Below, piece after piece: positions 1 to 6,589 of a stretch of 35,982 nucleotides of DNA; position 1 is the first letter of the stretch, and the number at the start of each line of letters is the position of its first letter. Made by a program: the position numbers and the translations under genes. The DNA comes from Firmicutes bacterium UBA5286. GTDB taxonomy: Bacteria > Bacillota > Proteinivoracia > UBA4975. The stretch spans positions 23,498 to 59,479 of the forward strand of contig DHSM01000023.1 in NCBI GenBank assembly GCA_002408465.1, read 5' to 3'. A model generated the notes under the pieces. It saw only the letters and a program-made list of their open reading frames with translations, searched no databases and was not told the origin of the DNA.

Positions 1-1229
1 ATGGGCATCCCGGAAATAGGAGTGTCCTCGGTATCCCTGGCCGCCGGGTTCATGACGTCGTTGGCGCCTACAACGATACAGGCATCGCAGGCGGCGAACT
101 CGTCATTGACTTCATCCATTTCATACAGTTGTTCATAGGACACATCGGCTTCGCTGAGAAGGACATTCATATGTCCCGGCATGCGGCCGGCCACGGGATG
201 GATGGCGTATTTCACTTCAGCGCCTTTAGCTTCCAGAGTGTCAGCCAGCTGCTTCACCAGGTGCTGAGCCTGGGCGATGGCCATGCCATATCCCGGCACG
301 ATGATAACTTTTTTCGCTTTGTTCAAGACGTCAGCAGGATTGGCGGCAACAGCTTTTTCGGTTGTAGGGGTCGGTTTGGGTCCCTGTTTTGCTTTGCCTG
401 GTTTGGCAGAGGAAACACTGGTTTTGCCAAGCAAAATATCCATGAGACTGGCGTTCATAGCCCGACACATGATCTGAGTGAGCAGCAGGCCGCTGGCCCC
501 AACGATTCCGCCCACGGCCACCAGGAGAATATCGCCGATGGCCATGCCGGCAATAGAACCGGCGACACCGCTAAAGGAGTTGAGCAGGGAAATAGTGATT
601 GGCATGTCTGCCCCGCCAACTCTTACGGAGATGGCAATTCCCCAGAAGCCGCTAAAAATAGCGGCGGCGGCCACTTTAAGGCCAATGGGAATCCCTGGTA
701 CAAAGGCGAGGACGATTGATAATAGCATTAAGATGCTGGCAGCCAGAGTGATGGTCTGGTGGCCCCGCCAGACAATGGGGCGGCCATTGATTACACCCGC
801 TAGTTTGCCGGCGGCGATGGTGCTGCCCGTAAAGGTCAGGGTTCCCACACAGAGGGCGATGACGGCGGTGAGCAATGAAAAGGCGCTCTCGGGGAGGAAC
901 ATTGCCGCGCCGCCAACCAGAGCTGAGGCGGCTCCGCCTACGCCGTTGAGCATTCCCACCATCTGGGGCATTTGAATCATCTTAACAGTCTTGGCCAAAT
1001 AAAGGCCGATGATGGCGCCTGCCCCAATGCAACCCAGGATGATATAGAGAGCAACGGGCGCGCTGATTATTTTAAAGTAGATTAAGGTGACGATAATGGC
1101 GATTGCTGTAGCTAAAGCACTGAGCTGGTTTCCCCGGACGGCAGTTTTCACCTGACTCATCAGGGAGATTCCATATAAAATGACTATGGACAGAATTGCA
1201 CTGATAATATAGTAAACAAGGGGAGTCAT
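1..1229 (-). CDS. pntB: NAD(P) transhydrogenase subunit beta (partial, C-terminus cut by window edge)
   Basis: This subunit holds the membrane proton channel and the NADP(H)-binding domain III of transhydrogenase, which couples hydride transfer between NADH and NADP+ to proton movement. About 409 residues are visible, against roughly 460 for a full protein. The first ~280 residues are a run of hydrophobic helices with the family stretches GMLNGVGGAASALVGG and FTGSTIAAGKLAG. After a Pro/Lys linker, the NADP-binding fold starts with VIIVPGYGMAIAQAQ, followed by YAIHPVAGRMPGHMNVLL. The start ATG at 1227-1229 shares one base with the stop of pntAB, which points to translational coupling. The call is firm; only the last ~50 residues are missing. 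Confidence 0.96.
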   Translation of the reverse strand, partial: MTPLVYYIISAILSIVILYGISLMSQVKTAVRGNQLSALATAIAIIVTLIYFKIISAPVALYIILGCIGAGAIIGLYLAKTVKMIQMPQMVGMLNGVGGAASALVGGAAMFLPESAFSLLTAVIALCVGTLTFTGSTIAAGKLAGVINGRPIVWRGHQTITLAASILMLLSIVLAFVPGIPIGLKVAAAAIFSGFWGIAISVRVGGADMPITISLLNSFSGVAGSIAGMAIGDILLVAVGGIVGASGLLLTQIMCRAMNASLMDILLGKTSVSSAKPGKAKQGPKPTPTTEKAVAANPADVLNKAKKVIIVPGYGMAIAQAQHLVKQLADTLEAKGAEVKYAIHPVAGRMPGHMNVLLSEADVSYEQLYEMDEVNDEFAACDACIVVGANDVMNPAARDTEDTPISGMP

Positions 1230-1525
1230 TATTTTCTGCCCCCCTTATCGAACATGCGCAGCATTCTGTGGGTGACGCCAAAACCGCCAGCCACATTGAT
1301 CATGGCCAGGATAACTGCCAGGCCACCGATAATGCCTGCGATGACAGGGCTGTATTCTTTAGCCAGGACCGATACTGTAGTTAATGCGCCAAGGACGGTA
1401 ATGCCGCTGAGGGCATTCATGCCTGACATAAGGGGGGTGTGCAGTAAACTCGGCACATTTTTGATGACGCTGTATCCAAGCAGAGTAGCGACGACAAAGA
1501 TACCCACCAAGATTAAAGGCGACAT
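1229..1525 (-). CDS. pntAB: NAD(P) transhydrogenase subunit alpha part 2 (membrane)
   Basis: This small membrane subunit corresponds to the C-terminal membrane part of E. coli PntA. The split form (PntAA, PntAB, PntB) is known from Rhodospirillum and many other bacteria. The 98-residue product starts MSPLILVGIFVVATLLGYSVI and has about three hydrophobic helices, including the family stretch TPLMSGMNALSGITVLGAL. I chose the ATG at 1523-1525 because GGAGG lies at the right distance upstream; an in-frame TTG 12 bases earlier is inside that ribosome binding site. It sits between pntAA and pntB, and its stop overlaps the pntB start by one base. Confidence 0.93.
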   Translation of the reverse strand: MSPLILVGIFVVATLLGYSVIKNVPSLLHTPLMSGMNALSGITVLGALTTVSVLAKEYSPVIAGIIGGLAVILAMINVAGGFGVTHRMLRMFDKGGRK

Positions 1526-1570
1526 AGTTACCTCCAATGCACGTTTTGAACTTTTTTGGCCTTAACAGTA

Positions 1571-1603
1571 CTTCCACCAGGCGGGAATCCCGCCTGGTGG
1601 AAG
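1571..1603 (-). other. Intercistronic perfect hairpin between pntAA and pntAB
   Basis: A 15-bp perfect inverted repeat (arms 1571-1585 and 1589-1603, 3-base loop) lies between the pntAA stop and the pntAB ribosome binding site. No U-tract follows it on the transcribed strand, so it looks more like an mRNA processing, stability or partial attenuation element than a full terminator. Confidence 0.7.
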
Positions 1604-1630
1604 GGAAAAAGTCTGTAGGTAAGAGCAGGG

Positions 1631-2788
1631 TTATAGTCCCATTGCCTCCTTGGCACCTTCGTGGACAATTTTTTGGCCGTCGGTAACCAGGATGGAGGAA
1701 GTGATTTCATCTTTGGTGTCGATTACCATCTTGCCATCTTTTACAAGGTAGTCTACCAGATGGTAAACATTGTTGGCAAACATCCAGGTGGAGCTGGTGG
1801 CAATATGGCCGGGAATGTTCTTAATCCCGGAGATGGTTACTGAATGTTTCTGAACAACTTTGCCGGGCTCGGAAATTTCACAGTTGCCGCCCTGGTCGAT
1901 AGAGATGTCAATGATGACAGAGCCTGGCCGCATTTCTTTAACCATATCTTCGGTAACGATGATTGGGGCCAGCTTGCCGGGGATAAGGGCGCTGAGGATG
2001 ATGATATCCATATCGACTATTGTTTCTCTGAGGTTTTCTCTTTCTACTACCAGCCACTTGTCAGGGAGCTTGTTGGCATAGCCGCCTTTGCCAATGGCGA
2101 TGTCGGCAGGCACTCCGGTTTCGACAACCTTTGCGCCTACGCTCATTGACTGTTCACAGGCATCGGGACGAATATCGCAGGCATGAACAATTGCCCCCAG
2201 CCTCTTAGCTGTTGCAACTGCCTGCAGGCCGGCAACGCCGGTTCCAACCACTAAGACTTTGGCCGGTTTCATTCTGCCCACTGCTGAGAAGATTTCAGGG
2301 ACAAACTTTGAAAGAGATTCGGCTGCCGTCAATACGCTCCTGTATCCTGCACAGGTGCTCATTGAAGACAGGGCATCCATTTTCTGAGCTTTGGAAATGC
2401 GGGGAATTCCGTCAAGGGTGAGGCTGATAACGCCCTTGGCGGCCAAATCTTGAACCATCTTATGGTTGACAGGAGCAGCAGGATGAATAAATGTAATCAG
2501 GTATTGGCCGGAATGCATCATGTCTACTTCATGGATGTTTTTCTCTTTGTTAAACAGAGGTTCTTTTACCTTGAGGATGACATCTGCCTGTTTAAAGAGT
2601 TCAATTGGATTCTCAATCATGGTGGCTCCAGCTTCTTCAAATTGGCTGTCAAGGAAATAAGCGCCTTCACCGGCCCCGCGCTCTACTAAGACAGTAAACC
2701 CGTCAGCTATGTACTTCTTAACTGTGTCGGGGGTTGCGGCAACTCGGTTTTCACCTTCCATTATTTCCCTGGGGACACCTAAAATCAT
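1631..2788 (-). CDS. pntAA: NAD(P) transhydrogenase subunit alpha part 1 (NAD-binding)
   Basis: This is the soluble NAD(H)-binding domain I of proton-translocating transhydrogenase, 385 residues, the usual length for the split subunit. It opens MILGVPREIMEGENRVAATP, the alanine dehydrogenase/PntA N-terminal signature. The stretch KAQKMDALSSMSTCAGYRSV matches the conserved region before the dinucleotide fold. The Rossmann motif is VLVVGTGVAGLQAVATAKRLGA, and IIILSALIPGKLAP is the usual transhydrogenase segment. Alanine dehydrogenase is excluded by the pntAB-pntB neighbours. It is the first gene of the operon; AGGAGG sits just upstream of the ATG at 2786-2788. Confidence 0.95.
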   Translation of the reverse strand: MILGVPREIMEGENRVAATPDTVKKYIADGFTVLVERGAGEGAYFLDSQFEEAGATMIENPIELFKQADVILKVKEPLFNKEKNIHEVDMMHSGQYLITFIHPAAPVNHKMVQDLAAKGVISLTLDGIPRISKAQKMDALSSMSTCAGYRSVLTAAESLSKFVPEIFSAVGRMKPAKVLVVGTGVAGLQAVATAKRLGAIVHACDIRPDACEQSMSVGAKVVETGVPADIAIGKGGYANKLPDKWLVVERENLRETIVDMDIIILSALIPGKLAPIIVTEDMVKEMRPGSVIIDISIDQGGNCEISEPGKVVQKHSVTISGIKNIPGHIATSSTWMFANNVYHLVDYLVKDGKMVIDTKDEITSSILVTDGQKIVHEGAKEAMGL

Positions 2789-3087
2789 TTTTTTTCCTCC
2801 TCATTAGACAGTATTCCGATTTGGCTACTGCTTCATGCCAATAGCCCAAATAACATTATATATGATTGTTAGGATTATTTAAAGCCTAACAGGGGGTAAT
2901 AGGGGACGATAATTAATCCCATCCGTTTTCTCCGGCGGGAACCAGTACATCTGCCCAACACCAACGGCCTGGGCAAGCCAGATATCTACCTGGGCAAACG
3001 AGTTATAGACTGGAAACAGATTTATTGGTCTGAAAAGGAAAATCCCCATCTGTCAAGAATTAGTCTTTAAAAGACAATGGGGATGAA
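2789..3087. other. Intergenic region upstream of pntAA with possible promoter and a short coding remnant
   Basis: On the minus strand a TATAAT hexamer (2855-2860) is suitably placed to start pntAA transcription, but the -35 region is poor (TTTAAA at 17 bp). On the plus strand, 2908-3069 is open and ends at TAA with sensible-looking peptide (HLPNTNGLGKPDIYLG, then RVIDWKQIYWSEKENPHLS). I do not recognise its family. It is probably another piece of the decayed sugar-use locus that continues to the right. Confidence 0.35.
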
Positions 3088-3560
3088 ATGCATAAGGAAA
3101 CGGTATCCAAGATTGGCAGGCGGAACTGGGTGACTATTATTCTCTTAGGCCTTTCCAAATCCCTCTCCGGGCCCTGGTGGCCATCCCCATCCTCATCAGC
3201 ATGGCCCTAGCCGTGCCGGCAGGAAGATTGACAGATAGGGGTTATATCTCCCACCTGACCCTGGGGGCGCCTTTCCTTTCCTGCCTGGACTTTATTCTCC
3301 TGTCCTTTCCCGGGAGAATTACCAAGTGGTCCTCACGGGCAGCCTCATCTAAAGTGGGTTTGTAGTATTCCTGCTCTCCCTGGGCGCATGGATCAAGAAC
3401 CTTATGCCCCAGGAGAGTCGGGGACAATTTGAAGGCATCAGGATGATCTTTAACGTCGTCATTCCCATGGTTATCGATCCGGCCATCGGCTCCTTCCTGA
3501 TCTCCCGCTATGGCATCCCCACCGTCATCAATGGCGAGCCGGGCTTCATCCCCACTACTT
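3088..3560 (+). pseudogene. MFS sugar transporter remnant, internally deleted and frameshifted
   Basis: Fragments in different frames match one major facilitator transporter. The N-terminus from ATG 3088 reads ETVSKIGRRNWVTIILLGLS. An internal piece near 3170-3260 contains AGRLTDRGY, which resembles the MFS loop motif GxLxDRxG. A later piece near 3400-3560 reads LMPQESRGQFEGIRMIFNVV followed by IPMVIDPAIGSFLI and YGIPTVINGEPGFIP. The total is far shorter than the ~450 residues of a working transporter, and several helices are missing between the pieces. It runs directly into the tail of a glycoside hydrolase. It is certainly not functional. Confidence 0.72.
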
Positions 3561-3730
3561 CAGGTTACGGCAGTCCTCAGCACCACCGCCCTCCTGGAGA
3601 ATCAGCTCAATCCCCTAATTGAGAAGGGAGTCTGTGCCGCCGTCTACACCCAGCTAACCGACGTGGAAACCGAGATTAACGGGCTGGTTACCTATGATCG
3701 GCCAGTGGTAAAGATCCAGCTTGCTCTAGG
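3561..3730 (+). pseudogene. C-terminal remnant of a glycoside hydrolase family 2 protein
   Basis: The frame covering 3561-3730 reads TTALLENQLNPLIEKGVCAA, then VYTQLTDVETEINGLVTYDR and PVVKI. This is the characteristic end of the catalytic TIM barrel of family 2 hydrolases (beta-galactosidase/beta-glucuronidase type), where the typical text is YTQLxDVExExNGLxTYDRK. All upstream parts of the enzyme, including both catalytic glutamates, are absent. The fragment is joined to the preceding transporter remnant, so a deletion has fused two neighbouring genes of a former sugar-use operon. Confidence 0.7.
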
Positions 3731-3763
3731 AGCAAATCATATTGCTAATGGGAGGAAAATTAC

Positions 3764-4129
3764 ATGAGAAAAATTGTCCGAAGCGACATTAACGAGGATT
3801 GGGTGCATTCCGGCATTGTTGAGGCCGGCGATTTTGCTTTCTTGAATTATTGCGTGGGAAATGTTGGTCAACCTGTTGAGGATCAGATTAATGGTGCATT
3901 TGACCATTTAGAGCGGCGATTGAAATCCATCGGTTTGACTTTAGAATCAGTCGTTAAGATCGATTGTATGTTCCGAGATATCTGGAATATACCTTTGCTG
4001 GAAAAGGTCATCAAAGAAAGATTTAATGGAAAGTATCCTGCACGAAAATCAATACAAACAGAGTTTTCTCATGTTGGTGGAGAAGATGGGCTCCACTTCC
4101 AACTTGATGCAATAGCATTTAGGGGTTAG
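3764..4129 (+). CDS. RidA/YjgF-family protein
   Basis: A 121-residue protein of the RidA (YjgF/YER057c/UK114) superfamily. Classical RidA members are small cytosolic trimers that hydrolyse reactive enamine/imine intermediates made by PLP enzymes; other subgroups have unassigned roles. The conserved C-terminal part is visible as YPARKSIQTEF, with the arginine that binds the substrate carboxylate in true RidA. The N-terminal part (VHSGIVEAGDFAFLNYCVG) fits the first strands. The ending GLHFQLDAIAFRG diverges from canonical RidA, so it may belong to a non-archetypal subgroup. GGAGG precedes the ATG. It looks intact despite lying between pseudogenes. Confidence 0.8.
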   Translation: MRKIVRSDINEDWVHSGIVEAGDFAFLNYCVGNVGQPVEDQINGAFDHLERRLKSIGLTLESVVKIDCMFRDIWNIPLLEKVIKERFNGKYPARKSIQTEFSHVGGEDGLHFQLDAIAFRG

Positions 4130-4500
4130 CCCCACAAGTTAAATCGTTCACCTCCAAAAAACCTGCCCGATCAGGATTCACCTTAGGGATTTCCGTGCGG
4201 TTCTGAGCTCGGGACTAGGCACCGTAATCTTGGACGCCCCTTTGGCAAAAGTCAGGTAGGGAAAGTTACCTCAAACGGCTATTCTAGTTAACTCGTAACC
4301 CATACATAAATAGCCGGGAGGACGTGGCGTATAAACCAAATTACTTCCTGGAATAATCAAGATAATCCCGCTGATGTATCCGTTGCTTTGATATACTGAG
4401 AATCAGGAAGGTTTTTCCGTGGTCTGGTAAAATGAGTACGTTGGGACATGGAAAAACTGGGCGGCAACTACCGGACTTTTATTTTGTCGAGGATGTGTGA
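4130..4500. other. Non-coding or fully decayed stretch
   Basis: No credible gene, RNA gene or repeat is visible between the RidA-family gene and the frameshifted gene to the right. Frames are short on both strands. A few peptide-like stretches occur on the minus strand around 4190-4280 but match nothing I recognise. The region is best read as the debris of earlier rearrangements. Confidence 0.4.
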
Positions 4501-4529
4501 CCCGAAGTAAACGGGGGACATTTTAAAAG

Positions 4530-5215
4530 CTATGGCTCCTTTCGACATTCGGAAGTTATGTGGGAGTTTAGAGACTATACAATGGCATTTGAGGCGGTGG
4601 TATCTTGCTATATAGTTTAATTAATGATTTTCAGGAAGACCTCGAAACAGGTAGGTGTTTGATTGCTATGCCAGTATCGAGGTTAGTTATTGAGGAAAGA
4701 TTTTCTCTTGGAGAGTTTACGTTTTATCCGGCTGGGGAGGTGAATATAGAGGAGTTGCGTATATTACCAAATATACACTTGAGTCTGGATGGGATTTAAG
4801 AGAACTCAAGTCCAGCACAACAGGAATTAACAAGCTCACGTTTAAGGGAAACGTTATTCTGGCATTCACTTCTGAAATTGATTGGAATGAGTTTTTAAAC
4901 GCTGATTATGATTATGACCTCAAACAAATCGAAAGGCTTTCGCTAAAAGCAGAAAAGGCTTTGGATATAATAAGGTTTCACTTTTGTAGGATAGATTTAC
5001 CTGACACTTTGCCTGGCCAAGTGGGAACGTGGAACGGATCATGTTCGTATTCGGGAGCCCTATTATACACACCACTTGATCATGAGAGTTATCTTATTGC
5101 TGGTTCAGTAGTTAGTCATATTACTGTTAAAGGTATTGGGCTACAATTAGATGCAGAGCAAATAACTTTGATTGATGGACAACCATTCTACAACAGCTTC
5201 TCGCCAATGAGATAG
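4530..5215 (+). pseudogene. Unknown protein gene broken by frameshift(s)
   Basis: Two long pieces of one protein lie in different frames. The first (4605-about 4750) includes DFQEDLETGRCLIAMPVSRL and RFSLGEFTFYPAGEVNIEEL. The second runs open from about 4742 to the stop at 5213-5215 and includes YTLESGWDLRELKSSTTG, FTSEIDWNEFL and KAEKALDIIRFHFCRIDLPD. Joining them needs one shift near 4745-4765. A third short piece (EVMWEFRDYTMAFEAVV, about 4550-4605) may be the original N-terminus in yet another frame. Without shifts the protein would be about 210-230 residues. I do not recognise the family and assign no function. No start codon has a convincing ribosome binding site. Confidence 0.5.
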
Positions 5216-5331
5216 AGAAGGCCAAGGAATTGGATGCAGATATCGACAGCGTCCTGCATATTTGCCCGGAGGCAAACAAGCCATTTCAGAAGATCACCTC
5301 GCCTAGAATGCGGAGGCTGGGAAAGAAGTGA
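5186..5331 (+). pseudogene. Short C-terminal gene remnant of unknown family
   Basis: A frame running to the TGA at 5329-5331 reads QQLLANEIEKAKELDADIDS, then VLHICPEANKPFQKITSPRM. It is hydrophilic and protein-like, but it has no start of its own and begins inside the end of the preceding broken gene. It could be the true C-terminus of that gene after a second frameshift or a fragment of a different gene. I do not recognise it. Confidence 0.35.
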
Positions 5332-5392
5332 CATTCGTCTGGAATAAGCTGCAAAACCCCTCACACTTTGGTTACTAACCCTGGAATAGAAT

Positions 5393-5423
5393 CAGGGGGG
5401 TTGCTTTCAACGCAACCCCCCTG
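5393..5423 (-). terminator. Hairpin terminator after the immunity gene pair
   Basis: A perfect 12-bp GC-rich inverted repeat (CAGGGGGGTTGC at 5393-5404 and its complement at 5412-5423, 7-base loop) starts 4 bases beyond the stop of the minus-strand gene at 5428. There is no clean U-tract, so it may be an inefficient or bidirectional terminator. Confidence 0.65.
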
Positions 5424-5427
5424 GGCG

Positions 5428-5958
5428 TTACTCTGAGATCCAAAAGGCTTCGCACTCACTGTCTAGGATTTGGACACCTAATCTAAAAGTGCTGGCCTTC
5501 TGTAAGCCATTGAAAACCCCTTCTGCCTCAAGTTCCCTAACAATGCTCAGGAGCCATTTGAAAAAAATAATGTTCGCCGCCTCGTCACCATCTTCTTCAA
5601 GATCAATCTGGTATTCCTCGGTACTCCTAATGGTGAGGATAGAGGCCTCTTCGATTTCATCACACCATTCATCGAAATCCATCCGACCAAACTCGAAGAA
5701 GTCATAATCAGGGCAGGAGTTATTAAAACTGCCACTTTCATCTTCGCCAACCCATGGTTCTCCTTTTTCAGACCATTCCTTGAGGAAGCTTTTCGCATTT
5801 TCTTCTGAATCGAAATTCAAAAATAACCAGCAGTCCAGGGGAGAAGAGTAAAGAGCTGCTGAAGCCACCTCTACTTCTGGATGAGTCTTAGTAAATCTCC
5901 CAACTTCTACTCGGATGAATTCTTTCACCCCAGGGGTATATTCGTTTAAGTCAATCAT
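5428..5958 (-). CDS. Acidic protein of unknown function, partner of the Imm11-like gene
   Basis: A 176-residue, strongly acidic, soluble protein with no signal peptide or membrane helix. I set the start at MIDLNEYTPGVKEF (ATG 5956-5958) because AGGAGGAG lies just upstream; an in-frame ATG 14 codons earlier overlaps the upstream gene and lacks a site. Visible features are LDCWLFLNFDSEENAKSFL, an Asp/Glu/Phe-rich middle (DYDFFEFGRMDFDEWCDEIE) and a C-terminal helix-rich part. I do not recognise the family. Its acidity, size and position 13 bases after an Imm11-type gene suggest a second immunity-like protein, but that is inference from context. Confidence 0.65.
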   Translation of the reverse strand: MIDLNEYTPGVKEFIRVEVGRFTKTHPEVEVASAALYSSPLDCWLFLNFDSEENAKSFLKEWSEKGEPWVGEDESGSFNNSCPDYDFFEFGRMDFDEWCDEIEEASILTIRSTEEYQIDLEEDGDEAANIIFFKWLLSIVRELEAEGVFNGLQKASTFRLGVQILDSECEAFWISE

Positions 5959-5971
5959 TAATTTCTCCTCC

Positions 5972-6505
5972 TTAGGTTTCATCATTCCATACTTCTTCAA
6001 AGTGGAATCCCGTTAGTTTGTTAGCAATTACCGCATCGCGGAATTCATCGGAAACAAATGGATTACATTTAGGTTCATCACTGATTTTGAAGATATGAAT
6101 TCCCCTAATGAGATCTGGCAGAAAAGAATAGGATATAAACCTCATTATCTTTTTGGAGTCAGGAAATGTTTTGAAGCGAGAGTTGTCGTAATCTATGCAA
6201 TCTAGAACGGTTGTAACATTCAGCAGATAGAACTTCTCCTTCTCAACAAAGATAGGTAATATCTCAGAAAAGGTGCGAATAAGTGGGGAAAGAACAGTAA
6301 GGGCTCTGTCAGAGAGTACAGGACATTTGGTGCAAAACCCTGGAGAATCGCCTCTTATGCTGTTGTCCAAGTATTCAAAGTGCAGAGGGACCCATGTAGT
6401 GTGCATAGGTTCCCCTTTACAGAAATCTAAATCCCAATCGTCTTCATCTACAGTAGCTATGGTATCAAAATGATTCACGTCAGCGTGAAGTTTCCAAATC
6501 CGCAT
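5972..6505 (-). CDS. Imm11-family (DUF1629) immunity-like protein
   Basis: A 177-residue soluble protein matching the Imm11/DUF1629 pattern. It opens MRIWKLHADVNHFDTIATVD, then has FCKGEPMHTTWVPLHFEYLD, the CPVLSDRALTVLSPLI segment, YLLNVTTVLDCIDYDNS, and ends with the usual IFKISDEP, FVSDEFRDAV and LTGFHFEEVW. Family members are encoded beside polymorphic or contact-dependent toxins and are thought to neutralise them. No toxin gene is visible in this window, so it is an orphan immunity candidate. AAGGAGG precedes the ATG, and a sigma-A-like promoter lies upstream at 6542-6569. It forms an operon with the acidic gene at 5428-5958. Confidence 0.75.
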   Translation of the reverse strand: MRIWKLHADVNHFDTIATVDEDDWDLDFCKGEPMHTTWVPLHFEYLDNSIRGDSPGFCTKCPVLSDRALTVLSPLIRTFSEILPIFVEKEKFYLLNVTTVLDCIDYDNSRFKTFPDSKKIMRFISYSFLPDLIRGIHIFKISDEPKCNPFVSDEFRDAVIANKLTGFHFEEVWNDET

Positions 6506-6541
6506 TATTGGTGCCTCCTTGTGCCTCTATTACATGTCTAG

Positions 6542-6569
6542 AATATAACATTTATTCAGGTTAATACAA
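6542..6569 (-). promoter_or_regulatory. Sigma-A-like promoter of the immunity gene pair
   Basis: On the minus strand TTGTAT (6564-6569) and TATATT (6542-6547) are separated by 16 bp, about 36 bases upstream of the Imm11-like start. The insertion sequence ends only ~20 bases upstream of the -35 box, so the promoter appears to have survived the insertion. Confidence 0.5.
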
Positions 6570-6589
6570 CATAGAATTAGTGTGGGATG

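Noticed and set aside
129..975. Long plus-strand frames opposite pntB
   Set aside because: They are antisense to the strongly supported pntB, have no family-like text and no ribosome binding sites.
4190..4290. Possible group II intron or transposase fragment
   Set aside because: CGTGCGGTTCTGAG loosely recalls intron-end sequence, but no domain V fold or reverse transcriptase is present; too weak to call.
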